Of a stretch of 64,000 bases of DNA, positions 37,775 to 44,680 are shown one piece after another. The notes beneath the pieces were generated by a model. That model worked only from the letters and a program-made list of their open reading frames with translations. It searched no databases and was not told where the DNA came from. The first letter of the stretch is position 1. The number at the start of each line of letters is the position of its first letter. Source of the DNA: CAWEPK01 sp963835595 (GTDB lineage Bacteria; Desulfobacterota; Syntrophorhabdia; Syntrophorhabdales; WCHB1-27); contig CAWIGL010000002.1 of the NCBI GenBank assembly GCA_963835595.1, positions 1,488,001-1,552,000 on the forward strand, in the 5' to 3' direction. A program made the translations under genes and the position numbers.

Positions 37775-38014
37775 ATGACGGATGCGAGCGGCAAGGACTT
37801 GAGGCTCGTAAGGATAGCGGCGGAGAGCATCCTCAAAGAGAAGGTCCTTCCGAGAGGGAGGCTTACAAAGGAAACGGTGGGCATTATCGCAGGCCGGCTT
37901 GCGGGCATCGTGGGAGCGATGGAGGCGGTATGGGAGTCTGACCCTTCATCGGACGAGCTGAAGGAGGCCTTTCGGCTGCTGGCCGCGTATATCGATTGCC
38001 TCAAACGGTATTGA
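37775..38014 (+). CDS. small protein of unknown function before glnA
   Basis: 79 aa, mostly helical by composition (RLVRIAAESILKEKVLPRG; VGIIAGRLAGIVGAMEAVWE; DELKEAFRLLAAYIDCLKRY). I do not recognise the family. No signal peptide or cysteine cluster is present. It lies alone between the bipartite motif and glnA, 30 bases before the glnA start, so it is probably translated from the glnA message. A regulatory or partner role in glutamine synthesis is possible but unsupported by motif. Confidence 0.6.
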   Translation: MTDASGKDLRLVRIAAESILKEKVLPRGRLTKETVGIIAGRLAGIVGAMEAVWESDPSSDELKEAFRLLAAYIDCLKRY

Positions 38015-38044
38015 AAGGGCAGCCTATAATAATAAGGAGGAAAC

Positions 38045-39544
38045 ATGGAGAAAAAAACTGCAGCAAAGGGAAGCGGCAAATCATTCCGCTGGACAGGGGC
38101 GGTCTCGGAAAAAGACGTCCAGGGCGTGGCGCGTCTTCTGAAAGAGAACAAGATACAGATCGTCGATTTGAAGTTCTGCGACCTGCCCGGCCTCTGGCAG
38201 CACTTTTCGATCCCTGCCTATGACCTCTTGGAGTACGACAGCCTGGCGACGAGCATCTGGGAAGACGGCATCGGCTTCGACGGCTCCTCGATCAGGGGGT
38301 TCCAGAAGATCAACGAGTCGGACATGATACTCCTGCCTGACCCGGCAAGCGCGATCGTCGATCCCATCTGCTCGGTGCCGACGCTGAGCGTGATCTGCGA
38401 TATCTACGACCCTGTCACGAAGAAGCCCTACACGCGCGACCCCCGTTACATCGCCATGAAGGCGGAGTCCTTCCTGAAGACCACGAGCTTCGCGGACAAG
38501 AGCTACTGGGGCCCGGAGCAGGAGTTCTTCATCTTCGACGACATCCGCTTCGACCAGACGGTCAATTCCGGCTACTACTTCATCGACTCGGTTGAGGGCG
38601 CATGGAACTCAGGGCGCGACGAGAAGCCGAACCTCGGCTACAAGCCGCGCTACAAGGAAGGGTACTTCCCCGTCCCGCCGCACGATTCGATCCAGGACCT
38701 GAGGAGCGAGATACTCCTTGCCATGATAAAGGCGGGCCTCAAGATGGAGGTCCATCACCACGAGGTCGCCACTGCCGGCCAGTGCGAGATGGATATGCGA
38801 TACGACACCCTTCTCAAGATGGCCGACCAGTGCATGACTTACAAGTACATCGTCAAGAACATGGCCAAAAAGGCCAACATGGTGGCCACCTTCATGCCCA
38901 AGCCGCTCTTCGGAGACAACGGCTCCGGTATGCATACCCACGTCTCCCTCTGGAGCAAGGGGACGAACATATTCTACGACGTCAAAGGCTACGCGGGCAT
39001 CAGCCAGATAGCCAAGTACGCGATAGGCGGCCTTCTGAAGCACGCCCCTGCGCTGCTCGCATTCTGCGCGCCTACGACCAACTCTTACAAGAGGCTGGTG
39101 CCGGGGTACGAGGCGCCCGTCAACCTCGTTTACTCCGCCCGGAACCGCTCCGCCGCCGTCAGGATACCGATGTACTCCGAGAACCCGAAGGCGAAGAGGC
39201 TTGAGTTCAGGCCGCCGGACTGCACCTGCAACCCGTACCTCGCCTTCCCGGCGATACTGATGGCGTGCATCGACGGCATCGTGAACAAGATCAACCCCGG
39301 CGAGCCGACCGATGTGAACACGTATCACATGGCGCCCGAGGACTTCGCGAAGATACCGACCGTCCCCGGCTCACTTGCCGAGGCGATCGCCGCGCTGGGG
39401 AAGGACCACGACTTCCTCCTCCGGGGCAACGTCTTCACGAAGGACGTAATCGACACGTGGATCGAGTACAAGATAGAGGCCGAGATCGACCCGATCAGGC
39501 TCCGGCCGCATCCTTACGAGTTCTACCTGTACTTCGACCTGTAA
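38045..39544 (+). CDS. glnA: glutamine synthetase type I
   Basis: ATP-dependent synthesis of glutamine from glutamate and ammonia, 499 aa. Signatures include VDLKFCDLPGLWQHFSIP, GIGFDGSSIRGFQKINESDM, the catalytic WGPEQEFFIFD, HHHEVATAGQCEMDMRYDTL, the ATP-binding KPLFGDNGSGMHTHVSLW and FRPPDCTCNPYLAFPAIL. The adenylylation region reads NTYHMAPEDFAKIPTVPGSL instead of the usual NLYDLPPEE form; a tyrosine is still there. It follows a strong AAGGAGG site and ends in a clear terminator. Confidence 0.95.
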   Translation: MEKKTAAKGSGKSFRWTGAVSEKDVQGVARLLKENKIQIVDLKFCDLPGLWQHFSIPAYDLLEYDSLATSIWEDGIGFDGSSIRGFQKINESDMILLPDPASAIVDPICSVPTLSVICDIYDPVTKKPYTRDPRYIAMKAESFLKTTSFADKSYWGPEQEFFIFDDIRFDQTVNSGYYFIDSVEGAWNSGRDEKPNLGYKPRYKEGYFPVPPHDSIQDLRSEILLAMIKAGLKMEVHHHEVATAGQCEMDMRYDTLLKMADQCMTYKYIVKNMAKKANMVATFMPKPLFGDNGSGMHTHVSLWSKGTNIFYDVKGYAGISQIAKYAIGGLLKHAPALLAFCAPTTNSYKRLVPGYEAPVNLVYSARNRSAAVRIPMYSENPKAKRLEFRPPDCTCNPYLAFPAILMACIDGIVNKINPGEPTDVNTYHMAPEDFAKIPTVPGSLAEAIAALGKDHDFLLRGNVFTKDVIDTWIEYKIEAEIDPIRLRPHPYEFYLYFDL

Positions 39545-39571
39545 GACAGATAAGGGGCCGGGCGCGCTTCA

Positions 39572-39605
39572 GGCCGGAAAGAGGCGCTTCCGGCCCCCCC
39601 TTTTT
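39572..39605 (+). terminator. intrinsic terminator after glnA
   Basis: GGCCGGAA (39572-39579) pairs with TTCCGGCC (39588-39595), followed by a short C run and TTTTT. It separates glnA from the next operon. Confidence 0.85.
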
Positions 39606-39619
39606 GTGCCTATAAGGTA

Positions 39620-39648
39620 TTGACAGGAAACGGATTGCGTGCTAAGAT
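39620..39648 (+). promoter_or_regulatory. sigma-70 promoter of the mvhD-metVF-GOGAT operon
   Basis: TTGACA at 39620-39625, exactly 17 bases, TAAGAT at 39643-39648. This is the same combination as the promoter of the ANTAR gene. The predicted start near 39655 falls at the first base of the leader hairpin. Confidence 0.8.
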
Positions 39649-39653
39649 TGCCC

Positions 39654-39708
39654 GGCACAGAGGGGTGTCAAAAAGACAGGGACGTCCACTCCGGACGCCC
39701 TTTTTTTT
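39654..39708 (+). promoter_or_regulatory. compact ANTAR-type attenuator in the mvhD leader
   Basis: Hairpin 1: GGCAC (39654-39658), loop AGAGGG, GTGTC (39665-39669). Linker AAAAA. Hairpin 2: GAC (39675-39677), loop AGGGAC, GTC (39684-39686). Both loops show A1 and G4. Terminator: GGGACGTCC (39679-39687), loop ACTCC, GGACGCCC (39693-39700) with one bulge, then eight Ts. Hairpin 2 and the terminator share bases 39679-39686. The whole leader is only about 66 bases, and the ATG follows the T-tract by 12 bases. Confidence 0.75.
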
Positions 39709-39720
39709 GGTGGGAACATT

Positions 39721-40119
39721 ATGGAGACCCGAAAAACCTGCGTCAGCACTACCATCTTTTTTTGCCGCCAGATAGACCCGGACGAAAACACGAACAGGCG
39801 CGCCTTGGAAAAGGAGTACGGCGGGGCAATCCACTTCTTCCCCATGCCGTGCAGCGGCAGGATAGAGGCGCTCCACCTGCTTAAGGCAGTCGAGGCGGGC
39901 GCGGAAAAGGTTTACCTGGTGACGTGCCCGGAAGGGGAGTGCAGGTACTGCGAGGGGAACGTGCGCGCCAAAAAGAGGCTCGCATACGCCCAAGGTCTCC
40001 TCAAAGAGGTCGGCCTTCCGGCCGAGCGCCTGGAGGCGGTGAGGGCGGCAGGCCCCCTCCCGGTCTCGATAGACGTCCTCGCGCGCAGCCTCCTCGGTCT
40101 TCCGAAGTCTGCGGAGTGA
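39721..40119 (+). CDS. MvhD/FlpD-family iron-sulfur protein
   Basis: 132-aa stand-alone member of the family that includes the delta subunit of F420-non-reducing hydrogenase. Family features are the N-terminal cysteine, FPMPCSGRIEALHLLKAVEAGAE, then KVYLVTCPEGECRYCEGN and the RLAYAQGLLKEVGLPAERL tail. The family passes electrons between hydrogenase or dehydrogenase and heterodisulfide-reductase-like partners. Here it leads an operon with metV and metF, the usual setting in acetogens and sulfate reducers where it may deliver electrons to methylene-H4F reduction. Confidence 0.85.
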   Translation: METRKTCVSTTIFFCRQIDPDENTNRRALEKEYGGAIHFFPMPCSGRIEALHLLKAVEAGAEKVYLVTCPEGECRYCEGNVRAKKRLAYAQGLLKEVGLPAERLEAVRAAGPLPVSIDVLARSLLGLPKSAE

Positions 40120-40175
40120 GCCGCTCAGGCGGCCTGCCGGGATGGGCCGCAGGGCTGCAATTTAAGGAGTGAACG

Positions 40176-40843
40176 ATGATCAGCGCTGAGAGAAAACCCT
40201 TCGAGGAGATAAAGGCGAGCATCGGCCGCTACAAGAAGGTCCTCATCGTGGGATGCGGCACCTGCGTCGCCGAGTGCGCTGCGGGGGGCGAGAAGGAAGT
40301 GGCCCTCCTCGCGTCGCAGCTGCGCATCGACGCTGCGAAGGAGCACAGGAAGATCGAGATCAGGGAGATGACCCTCGACAGGCAGTGCGTCTACGAGTTC
40401 ATCGACCAGGTGACCCCCGTCGCGGACAAGTACGACGTGATACTCTCCCTGGGGTGCGGCGCAGGCGTCCAGGCGATGGCGGAGGTCCTGCCGAAGATCC
40501 ACATCGTCCCCGCCCTCAACACGACGGCCATCGCGGAGACGAAAGAGGCGGGCGTCTGGCTTGAGGACTGCCGGGGCTGCGGAGACTGCAAGCTCGACAG
40601 CTTCGCCGATATCTGCCCCATAACGCGCTGCGCCAAGGGGCTTTTCAACGGGCCTTGCGGAGGCTCGAAAGAAGGCCGCTGCGAGGCGGACCCGGACAGC
40701 CCGTGCGCCTGGCAGCTCATCCTGACGCGCCTGAGGAGACAGGCAGGCTTGCGTCGATGGACGAGATATACCCACCCGCCAACTGGGCGAAGAAACAGGG
40801 GAAAGGGCCGAGGAAAATCGTCAGGGAGGACCAGAGAGCGTGA
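40176..40843 (+). CDS. metV: MetV, methylene-tetrahydrofolate reductase partner subunit (one frameshift)
   Basis: Zinc/iron-sulfur partner of MetF in anaerobes. It starts with KKVLIVGCGTCVAECAAGGE and carries ILSLGCGAGVQAMAEVLP, DCRGCGDCKLDSFADICPIT, and KGLFNGPCGGSKEGRCE, with conserved cysteines. Near 40735 a base seems to be missing (CTGAGGAG for CTGAAGGAG); the corrected C terminus reads RLASMDEIYPPANWAKKQGK and GPRKIVREDQRA, typical for MetV. Without correction a long artefactual reading frame runs on to 41420. The stop overlaps the metF ATG. Confidence 0.87.
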
Positions 40844-41763
40844 TGATCGAGAGCCGGCTGAAAAAGGTGCTGAGCATGGGCCGAATCGCTGTGACGGCGG
40901 AGTGCGGTCCGCCGAAGGGGGCAGACCCCGAGGCAGTGCGGAAAAAGGGCCGTCTTCTGAAGGGCTTTGTCGACAGCGTCAACGTGACCGACAACCAGAC
41001 GGGCGTCGTCCGCCTCTCCAGCCTCGCCTCCTGCGCGATACTGCGGCAGGAAGGGCTCGACCCCGTGCTCCAGATGGTGACGAGGGACCGCAACAGGATC
41101 GCCCTGCAGTCGGACGTTTTGGGGGCATCCGCCCTCGGCATCAGGAACATCCTCTGCCTTTCGGGGGACCACCAGAGCCTCGGCAACCAGCCCGAGGCAA
41201 AGGGCGTCTTCGACCTGGACTCGATACAACTGCTGAAGGTCGTCCGGGAGATGCGCGACAAGGGCGTTGTCCTCGGCGGCGATGCGCTTTCGAGCGTGCC
41301 CGACCTTTTCATAGGCGCAGTCGAGAACCCCTTCGGCGACCCGATGAGCTACAGGGCGGCAAGGCTCGCCAAAAAGGTGCGCGCCGGGGCAGAGTTCATC
41401 CAGACGCAGTGCGTCTATAACCTGCCCCGCTTTGAGTCCTTCATGAAAGAGATTACCGATAAAGGCCTCGGCGGTAAGGTCGCTATCCTTGCAGGCGTGA
41501 CGCCCCTGAAGTCGGCCCGGACGGCTGAATATATGGCGAAAAGCGTTGCAGGGATGGACATACCGGAAGAAGTGATCGGGCGCATGAAGGGCGCCCCTTC
41601 CGGCCGGCAGCGCGCCGAAGGCATTAAAATCGCTGTGGAAACCATCGAGGCGCTCAAAAATATAAAGGGCGTGCGGGGCGTACATATCATGGCGATCGAG
41701 TGGGAAGAGGCCGTTCCCGAGCTTGTCGAAAAGGCGGGGCTGCTCCCCAGGCCGGAAGGCTAA
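40843..41763 (+). CDS. metF: methylene-tetrahydrofolate reductase
   Basis: Reduces 5,10-methylene-H4F to 5-methyl-H4F in the methyl branch of the Wood-Ljungdahl pathway and in methionine synthesis. The 306-aa TIM barrel shows AVTAECGPPKGADPEAV, VNVTDNQTGVVRLSSLASCA, LQMVTRDRNRIALQSDVLGA and CLSGDHQSLGNQPEAKGVFD. Short length and the metV neighbour point to the MetVF type that uses an external electron donor, not the NAD(P)H-dependent enteric enzyme. Confidence 0.92.
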   Translation: MIESRLKKVLSMGRIAVTAECGPPKGADPEAVRKKGRLLKGFVDSVNVTDNQTGVVRLSSLASCAILRQEGLDPVLQMVTRDRNRIALQSDVLGASALGIRNILCLSGDHQSLGNQPEAKGVFDLDSIQLLKVVREMRDKGVVLGGDALSSVPDLFIGAVENPFGDPMSYRAARLAKKVRAGAEFIQTQCVYNLPRFESFMKEITDKGLGGKVAILAGVTPLKSARTAEYMAKSVAGMDIPEEVIGRMKGAPSGRQRAEGIKIAVETIEALKNIKGVRGVHIMAIEWEEAVPELVEKAGLLPRPEG

Positions 41764-41773
41764 AGGAGGGGGG

Positions 41774-43153
41774 ATGCCGGCAAAATACCACATAAGCACC
41801 GGGCCTGTGCCTTCGAGGTTCCCCCCGGTCATCCGCTCCGGCGTCATCGCCTGGGAAGAGGGCTGCCTCAAGTGCGTGACCTGCGTCAAGAAGGAGTGCG
41901 TCTACAAGGTCTACGAGAAGCGGTCCCTCGACGCGAGGCATATGGTCGATACCCTCGACAGCATCTGCAAGGACTGCTTCCGCTGCGTCCAGAACTGCCC
42001 TAACCGCCTGATAGAGAAGGGCTTTAACCCTGCATGGAAGGCCGCCGGGGACGACTACTGGACGCCGGAGGTCCTCTCAAACCTCTGGTTCCAGGCGGAG
42101 ACAGGGCGGATACCCGTATCCGGCGCGGGCTACGGCGGCCCTTTTTCGGGCCCCGGCTTCGACTCGATGTGGACCGATATGTCGGAGATCGTCCGTCCCA
42201 CGCGGGACGGCATCCACGGCAGGGAGTATATAAGCACTACGGTCGATCTCGGCCGGAAGGTCAAGGCCCTCAAGTTCGAGAAAGGCAACGGCGCAGTGTC
42301 CGCCTCGATCCCGCCCCTCGTCGAGCTCCCGCTGCCTGCCGTCTTCGACCTCCTTCCCTTCTCACCGCCCGGCCGGATGGTGACCCGCGCAATATTGGCG
42401 GCCGCCCGCCAGTTGAAGACGCTCGCAGTCGTGCGGGCCTCCGATTGGGGCGACGATTACGCGCCGTACCTTCCCGCGACGCTCCTCTATCTCGACAAGA
42501 CCGGCCCTGCAACCGATGCGCTTCTTGCAGGCTTGAGCCTCGTCGAGATACCCGACGGGCCCGACGCCTTGTCCTTCCAGGCGGCCCTCAAGGCGAAAAA
42601 CCCTAATCTTGTCGTAGCCATACGGGCGCAAGCCGGCGAGGGGTCGGCCGAGCGGGCAGCCGAGCTTACGACGGCAGGGGCCGAGGCGATCCACTTCGTA
42701 GCGGACTTCCACGGCGCCGACGCCGCAGAAAAGCCCATGTTCATCAAGGACAGGATGCGGCAGGTCCACCTCCACCTCGTCGATAAAGGCATCAGGGACC
42801 TCATCACCATCATAGGCGCCGGTGGCGTAGCTATGGCGGAGCACATGGCGAAGCTCATCATCTGCGGCGCAGACGCCGTCGCAATCGACATCCCGCTCCT
42901 CGTCGCTATGGAATGCCGCCTGTGCAAGCGGTGCACGCAAGGCATAGCCTGCCCGGTCGAGCTCGAAGGCGTCGAGACAGGGTGGGGCGCTGCCCGCATC
43001 CGCAACCTCGTCGCCGGCTGGCACAACCAGCTCCTCGAAATCCTCGGCGCGATGGGGATGAGGGAGGTGCGCCGCCTGCGTGGCGAGATGGGGAGGGCCA
43101 TGTTCTACGAGGACCTTGAGAAGGAATTCGCTGCATTAGGAAAGCGGGGTTAG
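41774..43153 (+). CDS. 4Fe-4S / FMN-binding glutamate-synthase-like protein
   Basis: 459 aa. The N terminus has two ferredoxin-type clusters (CLKCVTCVKKECVYKVYEKR; CKDCFRCVQNCPNRLIEKG). The rest resembles the glutamate synthase FMN barrel, but shortened and divergent: IIGAGGVAMAEHMAKLIICG, then ADAVAIDIPLLVAMECRLC and CKRCTQGIACPVE near the C terminus. It pairs with the more canonical barrel encoded just downstream. An AGGAGGGGGG site fixes the ATG at 41774. It is probably an accessory or electron-input subunit; its exact activity is not known. Confidence 0.75.
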   Translation: MPAKYHISTGPVPSRFPPVIRSGVIAWEEGCLKCVTCVKKECVYKVYEKRSLDARHMVDTLDSICKDCFRCVQNCPNRLIEKGFNPAWKAAGDDYWTPEVLSNLWFQAETGRIPVSGAGYGGPFSGPGFDSMWTDMSEIVRPTRDGIHGREYISTTVDLGRKVKALKFEKGNGAVSASIPPLVELPLPAVFDLLPFSPPGRMVTRAILAAARQLKTLAVVRASDWGDDYAPYLPATLLYLDKTGPATDALLAGLSLVEIPDGPDALSFQAALKAKNPNLVVAIRAQAGEGSAERAAELTTAGAEAIHFVADFHGADAAEKPMFIKDRMRQVHLHLVDKGIRDLITIIGAGGVAMAEHMAKLIICGADAVAIDIPLLVAMECRLCKRCTQGIACPVELEGVETGWGAARIRNLVAGWHNQLLEILGAMGMREVRRLRGEMGRAMFYEDLEKEFAALGKRG

Positions 43154-43156
43154 ACG

Positions 43157-44671
43157 ATGGCAGACAAGAGCGCATTCACGTTCCCTGAGGCGAAGCCGAC
43201 GCCCACCCGCTTCCGCAACCCCCTTTCGAAATACAGGGTCAGGATCGGTGCGGCCTGCGACAACTGCGGCGAGTGCGTCGAGCGCTGCCCCTACGGGGTT
43301 TTCAGGAAGGGCGCCCGGAGGCCGAAGGTCATAGGGGACCACCTCTGCCTGGGCCCCGCGTGCGAGGGCGGCGCGGCTTATTGCTGCGTCGCGAGCTGCC
43401 ACGTCAAGGCGATCAGGGTAGACATCAACCCTTCCTTCGAGATGCTCGGCGACAGGCGGTGGACATCGGAGCTTCTGGCAAGCTCGTGGTACATGGCGGA
43501 GACGGGCAGGCTCCCCTACCAGGGCCTCAACTACAGGACGGGCGACTCCGGGGGAGGCTTCGACAAGATCCGCTTCGTTTATCCTCGGGAAAACGGCAAG
43601 GTCAGGCCCGAAGAGGTCTCGTGCGCGGTCGAGCTGAACCGCTCGGGAGACGGCAGGCCCCGCATCCGCATACCGCTGCCCCTCTACCTGGGGGGCATGT
43701 CTTTCGGCTCCATAAGCATCGTCTCGATGCTCTCAAGGGTCAGGGCTGCTACGGCGCTGGGCACCTTCTGCTGCACGGGCGAGGGCGGCTTCCCCGAAGA
43801 GCTGGTCCCTTACGGCGACCATGTCATTACCCAGGTGGCTACGGGCCTATTCGGCGTGAGGGAGGAGACGATCAAGCGGGTCCCCATCGTCGAGTTCAAA
43901 TACGCCCAGGGGGCAAAGCCGGGACTCGGCGGCCACCTCCTCGGCGACAAGGTGACGCCCAGGGTGGCGGCAATGAGAGAGGCGGTGCCTGGGAGCGCCC
44001 TTTTCTCCCCCTTCCCCTTCCACAGCGTCTACTCCGTCGAGGACCACAAGAAGCACGTCGACTGGATCAAGGAGATCAACCCGAAGGCGCTGGTGAGCGT
44101 CAAGGTATCGACCCCGACGGACGTCGATATGGTCGCAGTCGGCAGCTACTTCGCGGGCGCCCACATTATCCAGCTCGACGGCAGCTACGGGGGAACGGGC
44201 GCTGCCCCCGACATAGCGAAGAAAAACATAGCAATGCCCATCGAGTACGCCATCCCGAAGGTCCATAAGTTCCTCATGGAGGAAGGCATCAGGGACAAGG
44301 TGACGATAGTCGCGAGCGGCGGGATAAGGACCCCCCACGACATGGCGAAGATCATCGCCCTCGGGGCGGACGCCGTCTGCCTGGGGACTGCCGACCTCGT
44401 CGCCCTTGAGTGCCTGCGCTGCCACCATTGCGAGTCCGGGCGGGGCTGCGCGCGGGGCATCGCCACGACGGACGACGAGCTTACCGGCCTGATGAACGTC
44501 GAATGGGGCGCCCAGCGGATCATCAACCTCTACCTCGCGTGGCGGACGCACCTATCCTGGCTGCTCGCCAGGCTCGGGATGAAAAGCGTCACGGAGCTCG
44601 TTGGGCGCACGGACGCGCTCGTCCACATGGACTACGTGAAGCCGGGGGAGATAGACGGGGTGCTCGATTAA
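43157..44671 (+). CDS. glutamate synthase FMN/ferredoxin domain subunit (archaeal-type)
   Basis: 504 aa. The N-terminal ferredoxin part (CDNCGECVERCPYGVFRKG; CVASCHVKAI) is followed by the glutamate synthase barrel: PLYLGGMSFGSISI, CTGEGGFPEEL, FKYAQGAKPGLGGHLLGDKV, then VSVKVSTPTDVDM, IIQLDGSYGGTGAAPDIAKK, and VASGGIRTPHDMAKIIALGA. These bind FMN, 2-oxoglutarate and a 3Fe-4S cluster. Together with the next gene it forms a split GOGAT of the archaeal type. Spacing to both neighbours is ten bases or less. Confidence 0.88.
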   Translation: MADKSAFTFPEAKPTPTRFRNPLSKYRVRIGAACDNCGECVERCPYGVFRKGARRPKVIGDHLCLGPACEGGAAYCCVASCHVKAIRVDINPSFEMLGDRRWTSELLASSWYMAETGRLPYQGLNYRTGDSGGGFDKIRFVYPRENGKVRPEEVSCAVELNRSGDGRPRIRIPLPLYLGGMSFGSISIVSMLSRVRAATALGTFCCTGEGGFPEELVPYGDHVITQVATGLFGVREETIKRVPIVEFKYAQGAKPGLGGHLLGDKVTPRVAAMREAVPGSALFSPFPFHSVYSVEDHKKHVDWIKEINPKALVSVKVSTPTDVDMVAVGSYFAGAHIIQLDGSYGGTGAAPDIAKKNIAMPIEYAIPKVHKFLMEEGIRDKVTIVASGGIRTPHDMAKIIALGADAVCLGTADLVALECLRCHHCESGRGCARGIATTDDELTGLMNVEWGAQRIINLYLAWRTHLSWLLARLGMKSVTELVGRTDALVHMDYVKPGEIDGVLD

Positions 44672-44680
44672 GAGGGTCAC

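Noticed and set aside
40176..41420. A 414-codon gene covering metV and part of metF
   Set aside because: The second half is the shifted frame of metF. A missing A near 40735 hides the true metV stop at 40843.
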